A stretch of 22,559 nucleotides of DNA from a virus, in IMG/VR virus record IMGVR_UViG_3300022927_000134, positions 1-22,559 of that record, one strand, 5' to 3'. The translations under genes were made by a program, and so were the position numbers. Below, in pieces: positions 15,917 to 21,747 of this stretch (the stretch's first letter is position 1; each line of letters opens with the position of its first letter). Below the pieces are notes generated by a model. The model worked only from the letters and a program-made list of their open reading frames with translations. It was not told where the DNA came from and ran no database searches.

Positions 15917-16923
15917 ACTCTATACCTCACAATACATACGCCATCTGCTCCATCAGAAGCCAAGTTGTTCTGAGCGCCTCCACCACCGCCACCACCAGAG
16001 TTGTCTAAAGCAGTAAGAGCATCGCCATCCTGATAAGCCCCCCAAGCCCCACCTCCATACGGTGCGCGAATGCGACCACTGTTATTGTCGTAGCCACCAG
16101 AACCTCCAGAAGCAATGAAATATGCTGTTACGCTACCGCTAATACCAGTCCAAGTAACACTTTCAAAAGTGTTAGGAACACCTAAAGCTGAGCAATCCGC
16201 ACCCCAAGAATCAAGACGGACACCTTCACCGCCAGAACCTTGTTGACCAAAGTCTAGATTATCGGCATCATCAAACCGCCATCTCTGTCCACCACCTATT
16301 TTTCCTGGGCTACCAGCTCCGCCACCGCCACCGCTTGTATTAGAACCACCATTTGAACTAGCCCCATAATGGCCCTGTTCGCCTCGCCCGTACACATCAT
16401 CTCCAGGGGCGCTAAGCAAACCAAGAGGGGCAACAGGATTCTGTGTGTTACCATTATCACCAGCGCCACCACTAGAAGCGCCAGTAGTGCCAGAACGGGT
16501 AACATCCTCTCCACCGCCACCGCCACCACCCTTAGCAGTCAAACCATTGAAAGTAGTGTCACCACCAGTGCCACCAGGGGTGGCTGTACCGCCACTAGCC
16601 CCAGCACTTGCACCAGTCCCAATACCTACCGAATAACTACCAGCCGTCAATGTTGCCGTAGTGAGAATAAGCCCACCAGCTCCACCGCCACCGCCTGATG
16701 ACCCTCCAGCTCCACCGCCGCCACCGCCGCCGCCAACCATCAAAATCTCACAGTTCACTTCACGCGAAACAGTCAAAGTGCCGTTTTGAGTAAAGACGTT
16801 ATAGTAGTAACCGTTTGCTTCATCTTCGTAATCACCACCAGAAGTGACAGGCTGTAGTCCACCTACAGCGTCAATCCACGCAGTTCCATTCCAAATTTTA
16901 GCTGTAGCTAATTGATAAGCCAT
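15913..16923 (-). CDS. Glycine-rich tail-tip adhesin
   Basis: This 336-residue protein starts MAYQLATAKIWNGTAWIDAV, a short strand-rich attachment region. From about residue 62 it consists of many long glycine runs (GGGGGGGGAGGSS and similar) separated by short polar loops, ending in GADGVCIVRYRV. The pattern matches polyglycine-rich phage adhesins in which glycine strands pack as polyglycine II helices and present variable loops that bind the host receptor. The glycine runs make the DNA much richer in GC than its neighbours and repetitive (GGC/GGT runs near 16494-16536 and 16672-16736). GGGAG lies just before the ATG. The antisense proline-rich frames are shadows. Adhesin function is inferred from the family pattern. 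Confidence 0.78.
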   Translation of the reverse strand: MAYQLATAKIWNGTAWIDAVGGLQPVTSGGDYEDEANGYYYNVFTQNGTLTVSREVNCEILMVGGGGGGGGAGGSSGGGGGAGGLILTTATLTAGSYSVGIGTGASAGASGGTATPGGTGGDTTFNGLTAKGGGGGGGEDVTRSGTTGASSGGAGDNGNTQNPVAPLGLLSAPGDDVYGRGEQGHYGASSNGGSNTSGGGGGAGSPGKIGGGQRWRFDDADNLDFGQQGSGGEGVRLDSWGADCSALGVPNTFESVTWTGISGSVTAYFIASGGSGGYDNNSGRIRAPYGGGAWGAYQDGDALTALDNSGGGGGGGAQNNLASDGADGVCIVRYRV

Positions 16924-16931
16924 ATCTCTCC

Positions 16932-17147
16932 CTAAGCAACTGGTTCAATCCATACATCGCCAGCAGCCAATGTATAAGTTCCATCAGGATCAACAGAACC
17001 AACATAGATTGTGTTACCAGGATCGTCATCAGTATTTACGATCTTAGCTGTTGTATCAATAATTTGCCAAGCACCAACGGTAGAATTGTAGACATACCCA
17101 TTGTATGTGTCACCGTTACTTGGGCTACTTGGAAAATCTAATGCCAT
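16932..17147 (-). CDS. Small fibre-associated protein
   Basis: This 71-residue protein starts MALDFPSSPSNGDTYNGYVY, followed by a V-x-x-W-Q segment. Such P-x-x-G-x-x-Y...W modules recur in phage fibres, where they occur as domains of larger proteins. Here one stands alone, followed by a strand-rich tail (GTYTLAAGDVWIEPV). The ATG has AGAGGA at 17155-17160, seven bases ahead. A TATAAT box is 23 bases upstream. The stop is nine bases before the adhesin ATG. Function is unknown beyond the fibre context. Confidence 0.7.
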   Translation of the reverse strand: MALDFPSSPSNGDTYNGYVYNSTVGAWQIIDTTAKIVNTDDDPGNTIYVGSVDPDGTYTLAAGDVWIEPVA

Positions 17148-17170
17148 CTGCTTATCCTCTTTCTAACAAC

Positions 17171-17176
17171 ATTATA
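17171..17176 (-). promoter_or_regulatory. TATAAT box before 71-aa fibre gene
   Basis: The minus strand reads AGTGTATAATG right before the stop-to-start gap ends. The TG lies directly against the box, not one base away, so it is not a true extended form. A transcript from here would have a leader of about 17 bases containing the AGAGGA site, and could carry the adhesin genes downstream. Confidence 0.45.
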
Positions 17177-17178
17177 CA

Positions 17179-17565
17179 CTATGATAGTGGAAGAATGTTT
17201 ACCTGAATCCACTGAGAACTAGTACCGTCTTCATAATACATGTATAGTCTTCCATCCTCAGTACTAAACCAGAAATCCCCCTGATTTCCAGCTGGCCCTG
17301 TAGGACCAGTTACTGTTACGTCACCTCCAGGGACTCCCTGTGGTCCTGTTGGACCAAGATCTCCCTGAAAACCCTGTGGTCCTGTTGGACCAGTTGGACC
17401 CTGCGGTCCACTAATTGCTGGAAGATCTGACCAAGCAAGTTCACCATTACCAATTTTAATGGTATTGTTTGTTGTATCAAAACCAATTTCACCTAGAGCA
17501 AGAACAGGATTGTTTGTATCCCATTCTGAAGCAGTAGCTCTACGCTGTTGCATTCTGGTAGCCAA
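17179..17565 (-). CDS. Collagen-like tail fibre with actinophage-type N-terminus
   Basis: This 128-residue protein has three parts. Residues 1-50 (MATRMQQRRATASEWD, then LALGEIGFDTTNNTIKIGNG) match the N-terminal attachment module common in actinophage fibres. Residues about 52-96 are collagen-like Gly-X-Y repeats (GPQGPTGPTGPQGFQGD, GPTGPAG). The C-terminus carries a strand module (DGRLYMYYEDGTSSQWIQV) shared with the fibre encoded at 18699-19421. It likely forms a short trimeric fibre. The start is a TTG at 17565, chosen because GGAGGA lies five bases ahead of it. The alternative ATG at codon 4 has poorer spacing. A TGTTATAAT box lies at 17594-17602. Confidence 0.85.
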   Translation of the reverse strand: MATRMQQRRATASEWDTNNPVLALGEIGFDTTNNTIKIGNGELAWSDLPAISGPQGPTGPTGPQGFQGDLGPTGPQGVPGGDVTVTGPTGPAGNQGDFWFSTEDGRLYMYYEDGTSSQWIQVNILPLS

Positions 17566-17593
17566 ATTATTCCTCCAAACAAAGACTAACTCA

Positions 17594-17602
17594 ATTATAA
17601 CA
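17594..17602 (-). promoter_or_regulatory. Extended -10 promoter before collagen-like fibre
   Basis: The minus strand reads TGTTATAAT, then TTGAGTTAG, right after the glycosyltransferase stop codon. A transcript from here would have a leader of about 22 bases with the GGAGGA ribosome site before the TTG start. No -35 box is visible. Confidence 0.6.
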
Positions 17603-17605
17603 TGT

Positions 17606-18676
17606 CTATTTATTTATAGTCTTGTTAGCGTAATATGCAATATTATTTTTTAGTCTTTCATCATTTGGATTTAGCTCTACTGCTTTAGATCCATATTTTA
17701 GAGCATCGTCATATTTACCCAGCGAATATGACGCTATTGCTGCAAGATCATATGGACGATCTCCCCAAGCCTCGTCTTCGCAAAGATACTCTAAAGGCTT
17801 TTCTGTAATATCTAAAGCTTTAACAGAATACTCCAAGCATTCTTCCCACATGCCGTTTTCATAACAATACGTTGCAAGATCAACTAGTGGCTCTCTTCTA
17901 TTTGGTGTTTCTTTTACTGCTTTTATAAACCATTCTTCACGTTCCTTGCCGTAGCTACATTTAGCAATATAACGCATAGAAGCAGAACGCTCTGGTGGCC
18001 AGGTAGCTTTAGGCAAAGACAGATGTCTGATAAATTCTTTTTTAGCCTCATCTAACTGATAATGAAAAAATAGCTCTCTAGCATAATAATGAGTATTACG
18101 ATCATCTGATGGATCTTCTTCTACAGCAAGTTTTAATAGTGGCATGTATTGTCCACGTGATTTAGAATGATCTGGATGGTGATGTATTTCTAAATCTACC
18201 CAGCTTTGTTTCTCTTCAATTCTGTCTGTAGTTAATACTTCGTGAACTGGATGCTTCCAGCGGTATCCAAATCTAGAATGAATCTTATCTCCACCATACT
18301 GCAATCCAGGAATAGTTTCTTCTTCATCTTTCCAAGACCATGTGTACTGATACCGTGGACGTGTAGCTCCTTCTTTATGAGCTTGTTCAAGCTTTTCTTT
18401 CCAACCAGGCAACAGCACTTCATCCATATCGAGTGCAATACAATAGTCAATATCTTCTGGTAGCAATGCTAGAGCAGCATTGCGAGCATTATCAAAACGC
18501 CAAGGTCTAACAAGAATGGAAGCAACCTCTATGCCATATTTAGCAGCGGTAAGTAAAGTATCATCTGTACTACCAGTATCAGCAATCAGAAGATAATCGG
18601 CATCTTTAGCTGATTCATACCAACGTTCAATAAACTGCTCTTCATTCAAAGCAATAGTATAAACCGCAACTCTCAT
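17606..18676 (-). CDS. Family 2 glycosyltransferase with C-terminal TPR-like repeats
   Basis: This 356-residue protein transfers a sugar from a nucleotide-sugar donor. The N-terminal domain shows family 2 hallmarks: YTIALNEEQFIERW, DTGSTDDT, and the metal-binding DxD-type motif in IALDMDEVLLPGW (about residues 79-91), followed by a KIHSRFGYRWKHPVHEVL segment. The last 150 residues form tetratricopeptide-like helices (ATYCYENGMWEECLEYSVKA, then a repeat of the form YDDALKYGSKAVELNPND). It sits among fibre genes, so it may glycosylate fibre, tail or capsid proteins, as reported for some mycobacteriophages, or alter host surface glycans. The acceptor is unknown. No signal peptide or membrane segment is seen. 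There is no Shine-Dalgarno sequence; the ATG is six bases after TGCTACACT. Confidence 0.9.
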   Translation of the reverse strand: MRVAVYTIALNEEQFIERWYESAKDADYLLIADTGSTDDTLLTAAKYGIEVASILVRPWRFDNARNAALALLPEDIDYCIALDMDEVLLPGWKEKLEQAHKEGATRPRYQYTWSWKDEEETIPGLQYGGDKIHSRFGYRWKHPVHEVLTTDRIEEKQSWVDLEIHHHPDHSKSRGQYMPLLKLAVEEDPSDDRNTHYYARELFFHYQLDEAKKEFIRHLSLPKATWPPERSASMRYIAKCSYGKEREEWFIKAVKETPNRREPLVDLATYCYENGMWEECLEYSVKALDITEKPLEYLCEDEAWGDRPYDLAAIASYSLGKYDDALKYGSKAVELNPNDERLKNNIAYYANKTINK

Positions 18677-18682
18677 AAAACA

Positions 18683-18691
18683 AGTGTAGCA
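18683..18691 (-). promoter_or_regulatory. Extended -10, leaderless start of glycosyltransferase
   Basis: The minus strand reads TGCTACACT, then TGTTTT, then the ATG at 18676. The box is weaker (TACACT) but keeps the extended TG and the exact six-base gap found at three other genes that lack a ribosome site. Confidence 0.5.
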
Positions 18692-18698
18692 GATAGGG

Positions 18699-19421
18699 CT
18701 ATGAGAATGTTCCAGCTATCTGAACAGCAGAAGCATCAATAGTTCCACTAGTTGACTGAACACTAACATTTAAGCTATCTCCAGCATCAAAAGACAATGG
18801 CGTTCCAAAAGTGGTTACGGAAGCTCCAGCACCAGTTCTAGATGCATAATAACTTGAACCCTGACCAGTACCGTTCTTAACTAACTCAACAGTTAAAGTT
18901 CCAGTAGCAGAACTGCCAAGAAAAACAGACACACGAGTTACCTGTCCAGCAAAAGACATAGGAGCTTCTGTAATAGCTGAACCATTACCAAGTGCATAGT
19001 TCTGACCAACAGTTGGAGTAGCAGAGGATCTTTCACCAGTAATAGTAAACTTTTGAGGTAGATTAGCACCAACACCACCATACGACGCTATCTCAATCCA
19101 TTGCGAAGAATCAACATCGTTATAATATAAATAATATTTACCGTTTGCTGAATCGTACCAAATATCTCCAGAACTTGGTGATCCAGGTGCTGTGTCTGAT
19201 ATTGTTACGCCACCACCGCCACCGCCAGATACTGCGGATGGAATCCAGTTACCAGAACTATAGGTTAAAACTTCTCCATTAGAAGCTCCAGAAAGATCTA
19301 CATCAGACAAATCTCCGATAGACGATGCCTCTGTAATAACATTATTACCATTTACGGAAGCGGTAGCACCTTCGACAATAAGACCATTTTTGATCTTAAA
19401 GTCTTTGTTATTTGTAGCCAA
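18699..19421 (-). CDS. Mosaic tail-fibre protein C
   Basis: This 240-residue protein is built from modules found elsewhere in the window. Residues 1-32 (KDFKIKNGLIVEGATASVNG) match the N-terminus of the 372-residue fibre encoded upstream. A glycine linker is followed by a GDIWYDSANGKYYLYYNDVD/SSQWIEI unit shared with the collagen-like fibre at 17179-17565. The last 105 residues (VGQNYALGNG ... GSSATGTLTVELVKNG ... TPLSFDAGDSLNV) are homologous to the C-terminus of the fibre cut by the right edge. It is likely a virion-attached fibre whose C-terminal beta domain contacts receptor or trimerises. The start is a TTG at 19421, with GGAGGT (19430-19435) eight bases ahead. There is no ATG nearby in frame. 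Confidence 0.8.
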   Translation of the reverse strand: MATNNKDFKIKNGLIVEGATASVNGNNVITEASSIGDLSDVDLSGASNGEVLTYSSGNWIPSAVSGGGGGGVTISDTAPGSPSSGDIWYDSANGKYYLYYNDVDSSQWIEIASYGGVGANLPQKFTITGERSSATPTVGQNYALGNGSAITEAPMSFAGQVTRVSVFLGSSATGTLTVELVKNGTGQGSSYYASRTGAGASVTTFGTPLSFDAGDSLNVSVQSTSGTIDASAVQIAGTFS

Positions 19422-19443
19422 GTGCTACCACCTCCATAAATTT

Positions 19444-20562
19444 CTATGCTATAAGTGTACCAAATACTTTTACAGTAGTTGTTGCTGTTCCAGCAGTATA
19501 AAGAATCTCAACGTCTGTTCCATTAATACCAGCTGTGATTTCTCCAAGACTTCCGTTGGTTCCGACAACTGCATATTCTGTGATTGCAATGTTGTCTGAT
19601 GTGTCTAGCGTTACTAGTATTTCTGATACCTCGGTGTGAGTTGAGTATGCTGCTTTTACTACAAACTTTGCTGCTCTGTAATCTGCTTTAGCCCATGCAT
19701 ACACTGCTGTTTGGCTTGTGTCAGACAATGTTGCTGTAGCTGCTACCTGTAGTGCAACGCTATTCAGTTCAACTGATGTGAATGATCTGTCTGTGTCGTC
19801 TACAGCTGACTGTGCTCTTGCATCAGTAAAGTAAAGATTAGTGCTGCCCTCTGTCAAATCGTCAGTTGTGTCTGGGACTTCAGAATCAACATACTGCTTT
19901 GTAGCTGCATGTAGGTTAGCAGTTGGGTCTGCTGAAAGGGTGAGAAACCCAGTCATAGTGTCACCAGACTTAGCAACCTTTTCTCCAATAGAAGTAGTAA
20001 TTGTTGATGCAAAGTTTTCATCATCATTAATTGCTGCTGCAAGCTCATCAAGTGTGTCAAGTAGTGCTGGTGCACCACTAACAAGATCAGATACTGCTGT
20101 TGCAATTCTATCTGTTACTGTGTTACCAGATGTTCCATCTACAGTTGCATCACCAATCAAATCATCTGTATATGAGTTTGCATTTGATTCAGCAGTTGAT
20201 GCAGATCCTGCTGCGTCATAAGCAGAAGATGTGGCATCCAATGCTCTCTGATTTGTAAAGTAAAGATTTGTTGAACCTTCTGTTAGATCATCAGTTGTTG
20301 AAATTGGTGAAGAACCACTAAATGAGATAGAGTTAGCTTCATCATTATAAGTGATGCTAATGTTTGTGTGTGTACCATTGCCAATTGCTGTTGCTACAGC
20401 ATCAACTGCTAGCTCATCAGCAAAGTAAAGGTTAGTGCTACCCTGATCAAGATCATCAGTAGTACTACCAGTTGTAATAACATCCTCGCCATTAACAGTA
20501 GCTGTCGTACCTTCAACGACGAGGCCATTCTTGACCCTAAAGTCTTTATCTACAGTTGCCAT
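19444..20562 (-). CDS. Mosaic tail-fibre protein B with TDDL repeats
   Basis: This 372-residue fibre has an N-terminal attachment segment (KDFRVKNGLVVEGTTATVNG) shared with the next gene. It has three copies of a TTDDLTEGSTNLYFTDARA-type stalk unit near residues 35-50, 90-106 and 232-250. A widely distributed fibre segment (LDTLDELAAAINDDENFAST, DTMTGFLTLSADP, ATKQYVDSEV) follows near 168-228. The C-terminal domain (YRAAKFVV, EILVTLDTSDNIAITEYAVV, GSLGEI) is of a type common in aquatic phage structural proteins and recurs in the 148-residue protein encoded upstream. The ATG has AAGGAG at 20572-20577, overlapping the end of the upstream gene. The fibre role is well supported; receptor and site are unknown. 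Confidence 0.85.
   Translation of the reverse strand: MATVDKDFRVKNGLVVEGTTATVNGEDVITTGSTTDDLDQGSTNLYFADELAVDAVATAIGNGTHTNISITYNDEANSISFSGSSPISTTDDLTEGSTNLYFTNQRALDATSSAYDAAGSASTAESNANSYTDDLIGDATVDGTSGNTVTDRIATAVSDLVSGAPALLDTLDELAAAINDDENFASTITTSIGEKVAKSGDTMTGFLTLSADPTANLHAATKQYVDSEVPDTTDDLTEGSTNLYFTDARAQSAVDDTDRSFTSVELNSVALQVAATATLSDTSQTAVYAWAKADYRAAKFVVKAAYSTHTEVSEILVTLDTSDNIAITEYAVVGTNGSLGEITAGINGTDVEILYTAGTATTTVKVFGTLIA
19813..20460 (-). repeat. Three dispersed TDDL/GSTNLYF stalk repeats
   Basis: Within fibre B, three related units occur at 20413-20460, 20245-20295 and 19813-19869. They encode T-T-D-D-L-x-x-G-S-T-N-L-Y-F with varying ends. The latter two are nearly identical in protein and similar in DNA, so they could recombine with each other. 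Confidence 0.8.
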
Positions 20563-20579
20563 TTTCTTTTTCTCCTTAG

Positions 20580-21026
20580 CTATGCCTTAAGTCCCATGCG
20601 AGCGTATCGCACAGTGACTGGCCTAACGGATGGAATTGGTGTCAAAATTAATTGAACATCATCTCCAGCCTTAGAGACACTAACGGTTCCCATATCCCCA
20701 TCGTTGTCTACAATGCCATACTGAGCAACATTTACATCATCATTATCGATTAGAATTGTTAACTCAGTTGCATAATAATTATTGTCACCATCTGTTGTTT
20801 TAGAAATAGAAACAAGGTATTTAACCATTCTCCATTCATCTGCAACAAAACTGTCAATAACTGTTGTGTTTTCTATTCCAGCAATTTCGTGTTCGTTATT
20901 ACCAGATGATCCGAGATCAGTAGAATTCGCTGCAAGTGTATCAATAAGATCAACAAAGTCGTCTCCGTCTGGCCTATCACCAGTTTCAAAGAGTGCTTTC
21001 AGTGCAGCAAGATCTAGCTTGGACAT
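20580..21026 (-). CDS. Structural protein with fibre-type C-terminal domain
   Basis: This 148-residue protein starts MSKLDLAALKALFETGDRPD and continues FVDLIDTL, a pattern found at the N-terminus of phage structural proteins and fibres. The C-terminal 95 residues (EWRMVKYLVSISKTTDG, ATELTILIDNDDVNVAQYGI, VTVRYARMGL) are homologous to the end of the fibre encoded next. It may be a short fibre or the attachment partner of that fibre. There is no Shine-Dalgarno sequence. The ATG at 21026 is exactly six bases after TGTTATAAT, so a leaderless mRNA is predicted. The downstream fibre gene follows after 17 bases and has its own ribosome site. Confidence 0.75.
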   Translation of the reverse strand: MSKLDLAALKALFETGDRPDGDDFVDLIDTLAANSTDLGSSGNNEHEIAGIENTTVIDSFVADEWRMVKYLVSISKTTDGDNNYYATELTILIDNDDVNVAQYGIVDNDGDMGTVSVSKAGDDVQLILTPIPSVRPVTVRYARMGLKA

Positions 21027-21032
21027 ATATCC

Positions 21033-21041
21033 ATTATAACA
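21033..21041 (-). promoter_or_regulatory. Extended -10, leaderless start of 148-aa structural gene
   Basis: The minus strand reads TGTTATAAT, then GGATAT, then the ATG at 21026. The six-base gap predicts initiation on the start codon itself. It overlaps the 12-bp palindrome AACATTAATGTT. Confidence 0.65.
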
Positions 21042-21049
21042 TTAATGTT
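21038..21049. repeat. 12-bp perfect palindrome overlapping a promoter
   Basis: AACATTAATGTT equals its own reverse complement. It overlaps the TGTT of the extended -10 box before the 148-residue gene, where a bound dimeric regulator could act. Chance occurrence in AT-rich DNA cannot be excluded. Confidence 0.4.
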
Positions 21050-21053
21050 TAAT

Positions 21054-21365
21054 TTAAAGAATATAGTTATTAAATCCGATAACAGCCACACCAATAGGTG
21101 GTGGGTTTTCTGGACTATAAGCTGAAAAACCTTTATTAAGAAACTTAACCCTAAAAGGCAACTGTTCTTTAATAATAGTGTTTACCTTAATATCGTTAAT
21201 TCTAGTATTTGGATAATCTTTAGCTTTAATGTTTTTAGACGATGGAGATGCATCAGTAATCTTTACAGAAATATCTTTATCAGATACAGTAGCTCTTCTA
21301 GAATCTTTTTGAACAACAAAATCTAAAAAAAGATCACGCTGTTGAATAATTCTTGCGTTTGCCAT
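21054..21365 (-). CDS. Small protein in fibre cassette, function unknown
   Basis: This 103-residue protein starts MANARIIQQRDLFLDFVVQK. It has a basic first half with strand-like SVKITDASPSSKNIKAKDYP and a proline-rich end (SPENPPPIGVAVIGFNNYIL). I do not recognise a family. The ATG shares a base with the upstream stop (TAATG). No Shine-Dalgarno sequence is visible, so it is probably translated by coupling to the 117-residue gene before it. The two may form a pair of beta-rich baseplate or fibre-attachment proteins. Confidence 0.65.
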   Translation of the reverse strand: MANARIIQQRDLFLDFVVQKDSRRATVSDKDISVKITDASPSSKNIKAKDYPNTRINDIKVNTIIKEQLPFRVKFLNKGFSAYSPENPPPIGVAVIGFNNYIL

Positions 21366-21718
21366 TATTCAGTAACGTCTTCGATGATTACCATGCTACC
21401 CTGTGCAACAGTCCATACTCTTGTAAGATCAGATAGCTGAATATCAAAAACATCTCCAGTCTCTAGTAGCTCTGACTGTGCTGCGGTAAGAGAAACAGTA
21501 AATTCACCTGGATCATCATCTGGTTGTGCTTCTGGAGTAAGATTAACAATATCTGAACCATTACGTTCAATGTCCATGTTGATAGTCCAGTCTTCAATAG
21601 CTAAAGGTAGCTTATCATCATCAGTTACATAAACTTTAAAAGAAGCAGTATCTCCACGAACAACTGTCCATGTGACTTGTGGAGGGGTAACACCTACATT
21701 ATAATTTCTGGTAGCCAT
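21365..21718 (-). CDS. Beta-rich structural protein, BppU-like N-terminus candidate
   Basis: This 117-residue protein starts MATRNYNVGVTPPQVTWTVV. It reads like a single beta-sandwich (RGDTASFKVYVTDDDKLPLA, DWTINMDIERNGSD, FTVSLTAAQSELLETG, YDIQLSD-like), a layout seen in baseplate upper proteins of Gram-positive siphophages. That assignment is tentative. It starts eight bases after a TGGTATAAT box and has no Shine-Dalgarno sequence, so the predicted leader is about two bases. Its stop overlaps the next start. The neighbours suggest a role in anchoring fibres. Confidence 0.65.
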   Translation of the reverse strand: MATRNYNVGVTPPQVTWTVVRGDTASFKVYVTDDDKLPLAIEDWTINMDIERNGSDIVNLTPEAQPDDDPGEFTVSLTAAQSELLETGDVFDIQLSDLTRVWTVAQGSMVIIEDVTE

Positions 21719-21722
21719 GATA

Positions 21723-21747
21723 CTTAATTATACCACCTATAATTAAG
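21723..21747. repeat. 10-bp inverted repeat over promoter and stop codon
   Basis: The arms CTTAATTATA (21723-21732) and TATAATTAAG (21738-21747) are perfectly complementary around a five-base loop. One arm contains the TATAAT of the 117-residue gene's promoter and the other covers the stop of the collagen-like fibre. There is no U-run, so it is more like an operator or a weak hairpin than a terminator. Confidence 0.6.
21727..21735 (-). promoter_or_regulatory. Extended -10, near-leaderless start of 117-aa gene
   Basis: The minus strand reads TGGTATAAT, then TAAGTATC, then the ATG at 21718. The eight-base gap predicts a leader of about two bases. The box lies within a 10-bp inverted repeat. 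Confidence 0.55.

Noticed and set aside
16369-16698. Plus-strand proline-, threonine- or serine-rich frames opposite the adhesin
   Set aside because: They are complements of glycine codon runs (GGN read as NCC) in the glycine-rich adhesin.
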